In this document: one piece after another, positions 8,700-16,517 of the stretch | Layout of the letters: the number at the start of each line of letters is the position of its first letter | Numbering within the stretch: position 1 is the stretch's first letter | Source: Pseudonocardia sp. DSM 110487 | Lineage (GTDB): Bacteria; Actinomycetota; Actinomycetes; Mycobacteriales; Pseudonocardiaceae | Reading direction: 5' to 3' | Assembly: GCF_019468565.1 (NCBI RefSeq) | Contig: NZ_CP080521.1 | Location: 6,138,001 to 6,202,000, forward strand | DNA: 64,000 nt | Translations under genes and position numbers: made by a program | Notes under the pieces: model-generated | Database searches by the model: none | Told to the model about the DNA's origin: nothing | What the model saw: only the letters and a program-made list of their open reading frames with translations

Positions 8700-9044
8700 C
8701 TTCGCCGCGCCTCCTCGACGAGGCCGGCAAACCTCGGAAAGGAGCCGGCCGCCACCGACACGGTCCCACAGACGGACCTGCCGAGGCTCGGCTCCGAGGT
8801 CGGACAGTCGCGGCCCATCCCGCTCGAGTGGCGCCGCAGCAGTCCCGATTACCTACCCGGCGTCGCCTGACGCGGCACCGGCGGGCACGACGCACGTGGT
8901 GGGCGCCAGCCGGATGCGCTCGGTGATCCGCGCCGCAGCCGCGATGAACACCGAGGGCGATGGCGCCAGTCGAAGAGACCGAACTCGAGGTCCATCGGCC
9001 CATCGTGGTCAACTGGTGGTTGCGTTGTCATGCGAGGAGGTGCG
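8700..9044. other. Intergenic region holding the LLM remnant
   Basis: Apart from the LLM fragment at 8880-8995 and the ribosome-binding site GAGGAGG at 9034-9040, I see no coding or structural signal. The region separates the divergent DGPF gene and SGNH hydrolase gene and must hold both promoters. Confidence 0.5.
8880..8995 (-). pseudogene. Remnant of a luciferase-like (LLM) flavin oxidoreductase
   Basis: On the minus strand an ATG at 8995 begins MDLEFGLFDW, the classic opening of LLM-class flavin-dependent oxidoreductases. Within about ten codons the frame changes, and APSPSVFIAAAARITERIRL follows, a conserved segment that normally lies 50-60 residues into such proteins. The intervening part has been deleted with a frameshift near 8966, and nothing of the remaining 250 residues is left downstream. 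This is too short and broken to be expressed as an enzyme. It is the second gene in the window with the same decay style (internal deletion plus frameshift) as the SDR at 559. Confidence 0.65.
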
Positions 9045-9812
9045 GTGCGGTACGTGGCGATCGGCGACAGCTTCACCGAGGGGGTCGGCGACGAGCTCCC
9101 GGACGGGGCCGTGCTGGGGTGGGCAGACCGGGTGGCGGCGGGTCTCGCGGCCACGCATCGCGGCGACGTGCGGTACGCCAACCTCGCGGTCCGCGGGCGC
9201 CTGCTGGCGCCCATCGTGACCGAGCAGCTCGAGGCGGCGCTGTCCCTCACGCCTGCCCCGACCCTGATCACGCTGAACGGCGGCGGCAACGACATGCTGC
9301 GCTCGGGCGGCGACGTGGCGAGCCTGGTCGATCTGACCGAACGGGCAGTGCGACGCTGCGCGGACACGGGCGTGCGGCTCGTGTTGATCAGCGGCGCCGA
9401 CCCGTCGGACCGGCTCCCCTTCGGGCGGAGGATCCACCGGCGCGCCGCTGCGCTCACCGCGGGCATCGCGGCACTGGCGGCCGCACACGGGCTGGAGTTC
9501 GTCGACGTCTTCCACGACATCGAGATCCGCCGCCCCCAGTACTGGTCGGCGGACCGGCTGCACCTGAACGGCGCGGGCCACCAGCGGGTGGCCGAGCTCG
9601 TGCTCGCGGCGCTCGGCGAGGGCCCGGCGGCCCAGGCGGCGAGCTCGGGATCGGCTGCTGCGCGCGGGCTGCTCGCCGAGGCCCGGTACTACCGCGAGCA
9701 CGTGCTGCCGTGGATCGGCCGCCGCCTCCGTGGCCGGTCGTCGGGTGACAACCGGGCAGCGAAGCACCCCGCCTGGATCCCCGTCCCGGCCGTCGATCAC
9801 ACGCCCGGATAG
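9045..9812 (+). CDS. SGNH/GDSL-family hydrolase
   Basis: About 255 residues. The four SGNH blocks are visible: YVAIGDSFTEG with nucleophile Ser9, the oxyanion Gly in NLAVRG, LNGGGNDML with Asn, and YWSADRLHLNGAGH with the catalytic Asp and His. Such proteins are esterases or lipases acting on acyl or acetyl groups. There is no signal peptide, so it acts in the cytosol. The start was moved from ATG 9030 to GTG 9045 because GAGGAGG at 9034-9040 would be the ribosome-binding site and the family begins directly with the first strand. The C-terminal 60 residues are Arg/Ala-rich and not conserved. Confidence 0.85.
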   Translation: MRYVAIGDSFTEGVGDELPDGAVLGWADRVAAGLAATHRGDVRYANLAVRGRLLAPIVTEQLEAALSLTPAPTLITLNGGGNDMLRSGGDVASLVDLTERAVRRCADTGVRLVLISGADPSDRLPFGRRIHRRAAALTAGIAALAAAHGLEFVDVFHDIEIRRPQYWSADRLHLNGAGHQRVAELVLAALGEGPAAQAASSGSAAARGLLAEARYYREHVLPWIGRRLRGRSSGDNRAAKHPAWIPVPAVDHTPG

Positions 9813-9938
9813 CACGTCGCGGCCGGTGCACGCCTCCTGACCTGCGGTAATCCACCCGTTCGGTCGCTCGCTGGCGATCGGGCCCCGGCGTAGGTTCGGC
9901 CGCCCTCCGACGACCAACGCAGATCCGGGAGGCCCGTC

Positions 9939-10313
9939 ATGACGGCTACGCAACCTTTGGAGCACGTGTCGTTCGAGAAGCCGGACGAGGTCCGGGAGGG
10001 CACGAACTGGCGGATGGAGCTGGTGAACCTCGCCGGGGGTGCCCAGGTCGGCCGGATCTCCCTGCAGCCGGGCTGGAAATGGTCCAACGACGTGAAGCCG
10101 GTGGCAGGCACCGACCTGTGCATGGCCCCGCACCAGCAGTACATGGTGAGCGGGCACATCCACGTCGCGATGGCGGACGGCACCGAGCTCGACGCCGGTC
10201 CCGGCGAGATCACGTCGTTGCCGCCGGGACACGACGCATGGGTCGTTGGCGACGAGCCATGCGTGGCCATCGACTGGCAGGGCGCTTCCGTGTGGGCGGC
10301 GCGCGCGGAATAG
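9939..10313 (+). CDS. Cupin-domain protein
   Basis: A 124-residue single-cupin protein. The beta-barrel core contains GRISLQPGWKWSNDVKP and HQQYMVSGHIHVAMADGTEL, with a second conserved strand around AGPGEITSLPPGHDAW. His residues that could bind a metal are present, but the usual cupin motif 1 (GxxxxxHxHxxxxE) is incomplete, so a catalytic role is uncertain. ATG 9939 has GGGAGG six bases upstream. Its stop lies five bases from the convergent stop of the large P-type ATPase. Confidence 0.78.
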   Translation: MTATQPLEHVSFEKPDEVREGTNWRMELVNLAGGAQVGRISLQPGWKWSNDVKPVAGTDLCMAPHQQYMVSGHIHVAMADGTELDAGPGEITSLPPGHDAWVVGDEPCVAIDWQGASVWAARAE

Positions 10314-10318
10314 CCCGA

Positions 10319-13300
10319 TCACCGGTCCGCCGCTCGTGGAACGGGCAGGGCACGGGGCGCGCCACCTCGGTTCCGCGAGGCGCGGAGCACGCGCGGAACG
10401 ACCTCGGCCCCCGCCGTCGCGGCCCCGGCCCAGCCCAGGACGACCAGCCAGGAGAGTGGGTCCAGCGGCGTGCAGCCGAAGAACCTGCTCAGCCCCGGCG
10501 TCTGCACGACGGCGGCGAGCGCGACGAGCGAGCCCGCGGCCGTCGCCAGGACAAGCGGGCTGTGCCGACCGGCCCACGCCGTCTGGCCGAGCTGACTCGT
10601 GATCAGCGCGGCCAGCCCCATCGTGCTCGCGCGGCGCTCGGAGCGGGTGAGCGAACCCGCCGCCCACGCTCCGGTGGCGCCTGCCGCCGTCGCGGCGCCG
10701 CGGACCAGCACCATCTGCCGGACCGAGCGGGTGAAGCCGCGGTGCGGGCCGGCCAGCAACACATCCCTGAGCGGATGGCCGGCCAGGGGTCCGCCCTCGC
10801 CGTTGCCGCTCGCGCCGCGGCGTGACGACACCGCGACGGCCAGCGCCGGGAACATGTCGGTGAGCATGTTGACCAGCAGCAACTGCCGGGTCCCCAGCGG
10901 AGACCGGCCGCCGAACGCGGTGCCGAGGACCGTGAAGGCCACCTCGCCCGCGTTCCCGCCGACGAGCACCGACACCGCGTCGCGCACCCTCGACCACATG
11001 GCCCGGCCCTCCGCGATCGCGTCCACCAGGCGGGTCAGGTCGATGTCGGTGAGCACCACGTCCGCGGCCTTGCGCGCAGCAGGCGACTCGGTGCTGGTCA
11101 CCGCGATGCCGACGTCGGCGAGCCGGATCGCGGCTGCGTCGTTGATCCCGTCACCGGTCATCGCGAGCGTGGCCCCGGCCCGGCGCAGCGCCGCGACCAG
11201 CGTGAGCTTCTGCTCCGGCGACAGCCGGGCGAAGACCGCCGCGTCGCGCACCATCTCGGCGCGTTCGGCCTCGGAGGCGCGGGCGAGCTGGGCGCCGGTC
11301 ACGACGCGGTCGGCGCCGGGGACACCCGCCTGGGCCGCGATCGCCGACGCCGTCTCCGGGTGGTCGCCGGTGGCCACCACCACCCGGATACCGGCGGCCC
11401 GCAGCTGCTCCACCGCGGCGACGGTCGATCCGCGGACCGTGTCGGCGAGGGCGACGAACCCGCGCAGGGTGAGCTTCCGCGCGGCCTCGTCGAGGTCATC
11501 GGGGACCTGCCCGATCTCCCGCTCGGCCACCGCCAGCACGCGCAGTCCCTCCGCGGCGAGCTTCTGCGCCCGCTCCTGCGCGGCGCCCGCGCGGGTGCAG
11601 CGGCGCAGGACCACCTCCGGCGCGCCCTTGACCACCAGGTGCCCGTCGCGGACGGCCGCCGAGAACCCGCGCCCGGTGCCGAACGGAAGGCTCGTCTCCG
11701 GCTCGTCCGACGCGAGCACCCCGTGCTCCGCCGCCGCCTCCACGACCGCCCGGTCCGTCTCGTGTGCCTGCTCGTCGCCGCTCCCGACGGCAGAGGCGGC
11801 GAGCCGGAGCAACCCGTCCTCGCCGACCCCGCCGTCCCGGCCGACCGGCACCAGCCGGACCACCCGCAACCGGTTCTCGGTCAGGGTGCCGGTCTTGTCG
11901 AAGCAGACGGTGTCGACCCGGCCGAGCGCCTCCAGCACCCGGGCGCTGCGCACCACGGTCCCGCGCCGGGAGAGCCGGCGCGCGGCGGCCATCTGCGCGA
12001 CGGTCGCGACGAGCGGCAGCCCCTCCGGCACCGCGGCGACCGCCACCGCGACGCCCGCCCCGACGGCCTCCCGCAGCGGTCGCCGCCAGAGCACACCGAG
12101 CCCGGCGACGAGGGCGCCGCCGGCGAGGGTCACCGGCAGCACGGCCCGGGTGAGCTCGCCCAGCCGCGCCTGCACCCCGGCCGGTGGCGGCGCCGTTCCG
12201 GCGGCGGTGGCCGCCCGTCCCGCCTGGGTCGCGTCGCCGGTCGCCACCACGACGGCCCGCCCGGTGCCCGCGACGACGGTCGTGCCATCGAAGAGCATGC
12301 ACGTGCGGTCCGCGACGTCCGCGCCGGGCGTGGGCTCCGGCGATTTGGTGGCCGAGAGCGACTCACCGGTCAGGCTGGACTCGTCGACCTCGAGGTCGGA
12401 CACCTCCAGCAGCCGCGCGTCGGCGGGCACCACGTCCCCGGCCTCCACCAACAGGACGTCCCCGACGCGGAGCGCGGTTGCCGGTACGTCCTCGCGCCGA
12501 CCGTCGACCTCGCGGTGCGCCACCACCTCCTGCTGCAGCAGCAACGACTCGAGCGCCGTCTCCGCTCGCATCCGCTGCATGCTGCTGATCAGCGCGTTGC
12601 CGACCACCACGCCGCCGACCAGTACGGCGTCGGTGATCTCCCCGAGGATCGCCGTTGCCACGGCCCCGGTGCCCAGGATCGGCGTCAGCGGGTCGTTCAG
12701 CTCGGATGCGACCGTACGTCCGAAGCGGGCGGGCCACCGGACGACGGGCAGCCCGGACACGAGTGGCAGGAGCAGGCCCCGCCTGCCGTCGGCCTCCCGC
12801 GGCCGATCGCCCAGGCGGGAAAGTACCTGCTCGGGGTCGAGGGCGTGCCACGGTGTGTGCACCGTCGCGGGCGGCGGAGGCTGGGCGTCGAGCCGCACCG
12901 CCTCCCACGCCCCGCGCGCCATCAGCACCGCGGTGGCCAGCTTGCCGGGTGTGACGGCTTCCTCCTGCCCGCGGCGTGGGTCGCCGACCGCGGCGAGCAG
13001 GGCGCCGAGGACGTTGCCGGTGATCGCGCCGTTGACCGCTCGCCTGCTGATCTCGCGGGCCTGCTCGGTGGCGGAGACGACGCGGCACGCGTCGGCGAGA
13101 CCGGGCCCGGTCACCAGGTCGGCGCCCCATGCCGGCGCGGAGTCGGTGCGGACAGAGGCAACGCCGACGTCCGCCGCCATCAGCGCCGGACCGTCCGCAA
13201 CGGACACGACGAGCACGCCGCGCCCCTCGCCCTGCAGCCGCCGCACGGTGTCCACGAGTGGCTCGCCCGTCGGCGCGACCTCGTCGGCGAGACCGGCGAT

Positions 13301-14845
13301 CTCGTGCGTCCCGGCGTGCTCGGTGAGCACGACCCGGTGACCGGCGCTGGTCGCGGCCTTGACGAGCGCCTCGGCGTGCGGATCCGGTTCCGGGGCGACG
13401 ACGGCCGTCCCGAGGCGCTGGTCACCGTCCAACACCGCCCTGATCTCGCCTCCGGGCGCGTCCGGCGACGGCTCGGGCGGGCCCAGCCGAACGTCGCCCC
13501 TGCGGTCGGACCCGCCAAGCAGCCGGGCCGCGGTCGCCCAGATCGCCTGGTCGTCCCGGCCTTCTGCCTCGGCGGTCGCCCGCACCACGATCGGCGGACC
13601 GGTGCAGAGTGCGCCGCCATCGAGGACGACGGTGTCGATCCGGTCCAGGCGACGGAACGCCGAGCCGTCCATGGGGAGCACCCCGCGCCGGCACATCAGC
13701 AGGTCGAGCACGGACGCGAACGACTCCCGGGCCAGCGTCGCGCCCCTGGGGGTCAGCGCCTTGAGCAGGTCCGCCGACCGCCCGGGCTCGCGGGTCAGCG
13801 CGAGCAGGCCGGCCGCCGCCGCGAGCGACGTGGGGCTGAGCGTCGACTTGTACGACTCGATCGGTCCGGGCGGGAGCGGGACCGGCCGCTCCCCCGGGGG
13901 CGGGATCGGCTCGCCGGACTCGGCCACCAGATCCGGCCGGCACAGCTCCGGTTCCCGGCGACGCCACACGCTGCGCCGAGCCAACACTTCGAGGGCCCGC
14001 TCGTACGCCGCGGCCGCGTTGAGCGCCGGAACGGTCGGGCTCTGCGTGAGCGCGTGGAGCAGGGCGCTCGCGCCGGTGAACACGAGATCGGTGCCGGTCG
14101 GCCCGATCCGCGCCGTGATGCGATCGGTGAGCCAACGCTGCTGGTCGAGCAGGGCGAGCAGGAGGGTCGCGTGCCGGGTGAGCGCGGGCACCGGGAGGAC
14201 CTTCCCGGCGAACGCCACCCCGATCGCGGCCGTGTCGACGGCAGCCGTGACGAGCGCGGCCAGTAGCGGTTCGAGGTCGGCCGGGTGCTCGTCGTGGCGC
14301 GGGAAGACGTGCTGCCCGCCGCGTGCCTGCTCGATCGCGGTCACCACGCCGAGGACGTCCTCGAGCCGGATCCGCCGCTGGTCGAACGAGACGAGGACGC
14401 GGCCGACGACGTCGTTCACGGTCGCCCACTCGACACCCTCCAACCGCTCGAGCTGCCGGCGAAGCGTGCGCCGAACCTCATCGCCGCCCTCGACCGCCGG
14501 CTCGGCCAGCTCGACGTGCGCGTGGCCGCCGTCGACCCAGACCCGGCGGTGGTGCCGCTCCTCGGACGGCTCGAACAGTGCCCGGGCAGCCTCCGCCACC
14601 CGCTCCGGCCGACCATCGGCCAGCGGGTCCGAGCCGGTCACCGCGGTGCCGGCGAACCGGACGCCCTCGACCGCGACGCTGCGTGCGAGCCGCATCGAGC
14701 CGCCGGCGACGGCCACGGCGGTGCCGGTGCCGACCTTGGCCGTGCCGGCCACGAGGCCCGCGGTCACCCCGACGCCGGCCACGGTGACGTTCACGGCGGC
14801 TTCCGCCGCTCGACGGGCGACGGCGGTGATGCTGGGCAGAGCCAC
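10319..14845 (-). CDS. ctpI: Giant cation-translocating P-type ATPase, CtpI-like
   Basis: A 1508-residue P-type ATPase. The C-terminal 800 residues contain the full engine: the actuator motif SSLTGESLS, the phosphorylation motif DKTGTLT with Asp983, the nucleotide-binding KGAPEVVL and the hinge TGDGINDAAAI. The first 650 residues form a long extra region, including a weak metal-binding-like segment (VHVELAEPAVEGGDEV is part of it) and a degenerate second ATPase-like half. Total length and layout match mycobacterial CtpI, whose ion is unknown. GTG 14845 has AAGGAG seven bases upstream. There is no CPC motif, so it is not a P1B heavy-metal pump; it looks closer to the P2 type. The symbol is by similarity only. 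Confidence 0.85.
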   Translation of the reverse strand: MALPSITAVARRAAEAAVNVTVAGVGVTAGLVAGTAKVGTGTAVAVAGGSMRLARSVAVEGVRFAGTAVTGSDPLADGRPERVAEAARALFEPSEERHHRRVWVDGGHAHVELAEPAVEGGDEVRRTLRRQLERLEGVEWATVNDVVGRVLVSFDQRRIRLEDVLGVVTAIEQARGGQHVFPRHDEHPADLEPLLAALVTAAVDTAAIGVAFAGKVLPVPALTRHATLLLALLDQQRWLTDRITARIGPTGTDLVFTGASALLHALTQSPTVPALNAAAAYERALEVLARRSVWRRREPELCRPDLVAESGEPIPPPGERPVPLPPGPIESYKSTLSPTSLAAAAGLLALTREPGRSADLLKALTPRGATLARESFASVLDLLMCRRGVLPMDGSAFRRLDRIDTVVLDGGALCTGPPIVVRATAEAEGRDDQAIWATAARLLGGSDRRGDVRLGPPEPSPDAPGGEIRAVLDGDQRLGTAVVAPEPDPHAEALVKAATSAGHRVVLTEHAGTHEIAGLADEVAPTGEPLVDTVRRLQGEGRGVLVVSVADGPALMAADVGVASVRTDSAPAWGADLVTGPGLADACRVVSATEQAREISRRAVNGAITGNVLGALLAAVGDPRRGQEEAVTPGKLATAVLMARGAWEAVRLDAQPPPPATVHTPWHALDPEQVLSRLGDRPREADGRRGLLLPLVSGLPVVRWPARFGRTVASELNDPLTPILGTGAVATAILGEITDAVLVGGVVVGNALISSMQRMRAETALESLLLQQEVVAHREVDGRREDVPATALRVGDVLLVEAGDVVPADARLLEVSDLEVDESSLTGESLSATKSPEPTPGADVADRTCMLFDGTTVVAGTGRAVVVATGDATQAGRAATAAGTAPPPAGVQARLGELTRAVLPVTLAGGALVAGLGVLWRRPLREAVGAGVAVAVAAVPEGLPLVATVAQMAAARRLSRRGTVVRSARVLEALGRVDTVCFDKTGTLTENRLRVVRLVPVGRDGGVGEDGLLRLAASAVGSGDEQAHETDRAVVEAAAEHGVLASDEPETSLPFGTGRGFSAAVRDGHLVVKGAPEVVLRRCTRAGAAQERAQKLAAEGLRVLAVAEREIGQVPDDLDEAARKLTLRGFVALADTVRGSTVAAVEQLRAAGIRVVVATGDHPETASAIAAQAGVPGADRVVTGAQLARASEAERAEMVRDAAVFARLSPEQKLTLVAALRRAGATLAMTGDGINDAAAIRLADVGIAVTSTESPAARKAADVVLTDIDLTRLVDAIAEGRAMWSRVRDAVSVLVGGNAGEVAFTVLGTAFGGRSPLGTRQLLLVNMLTDMFPALAVAVSSRRGASGNGEGGPLAGHPLRDVLLAGPHRGFTRSVRQMVLVRGAATAAGATGAWAAGSLTRSERRASTMGLAALITSQLGQTAWAGRHSPLVLATAAGSLVALAAVVQTPGLSRFFGCTPLDPLSWLVVLGWAGAATAGAEVVPRVLRASRNRGGAPRALPVPRAADR

Positions 14846-14928
14846 CGGATCTCCTTGCGCGAACGACGATGCGTAGGCCGATTACCCACGTTGCTCGTCG
14901 CCAAGGCAGCCCGCCGGTGGTTAGGCGT

Positions 14929-15882
14929 TCAGGGGATCAGGACGGTCTTGCCGGCCAGCCGCCCGGCGGCGGCCTGGTTGTGGACGGCGGCCAGCTCGTG
15001 AAGCGGCCGCCGCTCGGAGACCTCGATCTTCAGATCTCCCGCGTCGACGCGGGCGACCAGCTCGGCGAGCTGGGCGGCGTCGCTGCGCGTGAACATCCGC
15101 ACCGTCCGCACGCCGCGTCCGGCATCTTCCGGGCCGGGCGTGGTCGTGCTGATGAACGCTCCGCCATCGGCGACGAGGTCCACCAGCTGCGCGATCTCCT
15201 CGGGGCTGGTGGGCACCAGGTCCGGGCTGGTGGGCGCCAGATGCAGCACCACATCGAACCGCCGCCCGGCCAGCGCTGTGCCGACGGGGGTGGTGGTGTA
15301 GTCGATGATCCGGTCCGCGCCGTAGGAGCGGACGCGGTCGTGGCTGCGTGGCCCGGCGACCGCGGTCACGGTCGCGCCGGCCTTCGCGGCGAGCTGGACG
15401 GCGTAGCCGCCCACCGCGCCGCCCGCGCCGTCGACGAGGACGCTCTGCCCCGGCTTCAGGTCGGCGTGCTCGAACAGCGCCTGCCAGGCCGCCAGCCCGA
15501 CCGACGGCAGCGCCGCCGCATCGGCGAGCTCGCCCGTGCGCGGGGCGGCGGCGAGCGCCTCAGCGGGCGCGGCGACGTACTCGGCAGCCCCACCGGGCGC
15601 GTTCGGCGGCAGGAACGCCACCACCGCGTCGCCGACGCTCCAGCCGCTCACGTCCGCGCCGACCTCGGTGATGACACCGGCCACGTCGTAGTTCGGAACG
15701 TGCGGGAGTGCCACCGGGAACACCTCCGCCAGCTTGCCCGCGCGGATCGCGGCGTCCAGCAAGTTGAACGCGGCGCCTGCCACCCGCAGCACCACCTGCC
15801 CCTGGCCCGCCACCGGACGGTCCGCCTCCTCCTGGACCAGCACGTCGCCGGCGCCGTAGGAGTGGTAACGCACTGCCTTCAT
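14929..15882 (-). CDS. NADP-dependent quinone-oxidoreductase-type dehydrogenase
   Basis: About 317 residues of the zinc-free medium-chain reductase family. It has the N-terminal GroES-like domain (AVRYHSYGAGDVLVQEE, AAFNLLDAAIRAGKL, PNYDVAGVITEVGADV) and a Rossmann fold with VDGAGGAVGGYAVQLA. Such enzymes reduce quinones or enones with NADPH. ATG 15882 was chosen because GGAGGAGAG lies just upstream, whereas the longer frame to 15927 runs through the operator at 15900-15917. It is transcribed divergently from a MarR regulator, and the shared 130-base region carries three operators, so it is very probably the regulator's target. Confidence 0.86.
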   Translation of the reverse strand: MKAVRYHSYGAGDVLVQEEADRPVAGQGQVVLRVAGAAFNLLDAAIRAGKLAEVFPVALPHVPNYDVAGVITEVGADVSGWSVGDAVVAFLPPNAPGGAAEYVAAPAEALAAAPRTGELADAAALPSVGLAAWQALFEHADLKPGQSVLVDGAGGAVGGYAVQLAAKAGATVTAVAGPRSHDRVRSYGADRIIDYTTTPVGTALAGRRFDVVLHLAPTSPDLVPTSPEEIAQLVDLVADGGAFISTTTPGPEDAGRGVRTVRMFTRSDAAQLAELVARVDAGDLKIEVSERRPLHELAAVHNQAAAGRLAGKTVLIP

Positions 15883-15899
15883 GATCTCTCCTCCAGATT

Positions 15900-15917
15900 T
15901 GCTTCGAAGTCGAAGCA
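15900..15917. promoter_or_regulatory. MarR-type operator 1
   Basis: TGCTTCGA-AG-TCGAAGCA is a perfect inverted repeat with 8-base arms. It lies 18 bases upstream of the oxidoreductase start and is one of three copies in the intergenic region. Confidence 0.8.
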
Positions 15918-15934
15918 CACATCCCAAGGTAACG

Positions 15935-15952
15935 TGCTTCGAACTCGAAGCA
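15935..15952. promoter_or_regulatory. MarR-type operator 2
   Basis: TGCTTCGA-AC-TCGAAGCA is identical to operator 1 except for the 2-base centre. It starts 35 bases after operator 1. Confidence 0.8.
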
Positions 15953-15970
15953 ACGTGATGCTCACCACAC

Positions 15971-15988
15971 TGCTTCGAATTAGAAGCA
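15971..15988. promoter_or_regulatory. MarR-type operator 3
   Basis: TGCTTCGA-AT-TAGAAGCA has one mismatch in the right arm. It starts 36 bases after operator 2 and ends just before the first possible GTG of the MarR gene, which suggests autorepression, perhaps with lower affinity. Confidence 0.75.
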
Positions 15989-16013
15989 AGTGGGCGTGAG
16001 GAATGATGGAGGG

Positions 16014-16511
16014 ATGACCGAGGGCCTCGATCCCCGGCAACTAGGGGCCTACTTCGCGCTCTCGGAAGCCGCCAGCCTGCTCCTGCACCAGGTCGACCAG
16101 CACCTGCGCGCCGAGGGCGGCCTCAGCTACGTGCAGTTCCAGCTACTGGCCCGGCTCGCCGACGCGGGCGGCCCGCTGACCATGACACAGCTGGCGGACG
16201 GCGTCGTCTACAGCCGCAGCGGCCTGACCTACCAGGCCGGACTGCTGGAGAAGGCGGGTCTCATCACCCGCGCCCCCAGCCCCGACGACGAGCGCGCCAC
16301 CCTGGTGGCCATCACCGAGGAGGGCCTTGCCCTGTTCGGCCGCGTCCTGTCCGGCCACGTCCAGGTCGTCCGCCGCATGCTGCTCGACCCGCTGTCGGAC
16401 GAGGACCTGAATCAACTCGGCGACATCATGACCCGCGTCCGCGACCACATGCGCGCCCTGCCACCCCGCTCGGCGGCCCCGCGCAGGGGCCGCTCCGCGC
16501 GCTCGTCCTGA
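16014..16511 (+). CDS. MarR-family transcriptional regulator
   Basis: About 165 residues with the MarR winged helix: dimer helix (LSEAASLLLHQVDQHLRAEG), recognition region (TMTQLADGVVYSRSGLTYQAGLL) and wing (RAPSPDDERATLVAITEEG). The three TGCTTCGA palindromes in front of it are the likely binding sites, giving autoregulation and control of the divergent quinone-oxidoreductase. ATG 16014 gives the usual family N-terminus, but its GGAGGG is directly adjacent. GTG 15990 or 15996 is possible, and a leaderless start cannot be excluded. The last 15 residues are an Arg/Ser-rich tail. Confidence 0.88.
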   Translation: MTEGLDPRQLGAYFALSEAASLLLHQVDQHLRAEGGLSYVQFQLLARLADAGGPLTMTQLADGVVYSRSGLTYQAGLLEKAGLITRAPSPDDERATLVAITEEGLALFGRVLSGHVQVVRRMLLDPLSDEDLNQLGDIMTRVRDHMRALPPRSAAPRRGRSARSS

Positions 16512-16517
16512 TCCGAG

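Noticed and set aside
10599..14876. Very long plus-strand open frames (up to 968 codons) opposite the giant P-type ATPase
   Set aside because: They are Arg/Ala/Pro/Gly- or Ser/Thr-rich without any motif, as expected for antisense frames in GC-rich DNA, while the minus strand has all P-ATPase motifs.
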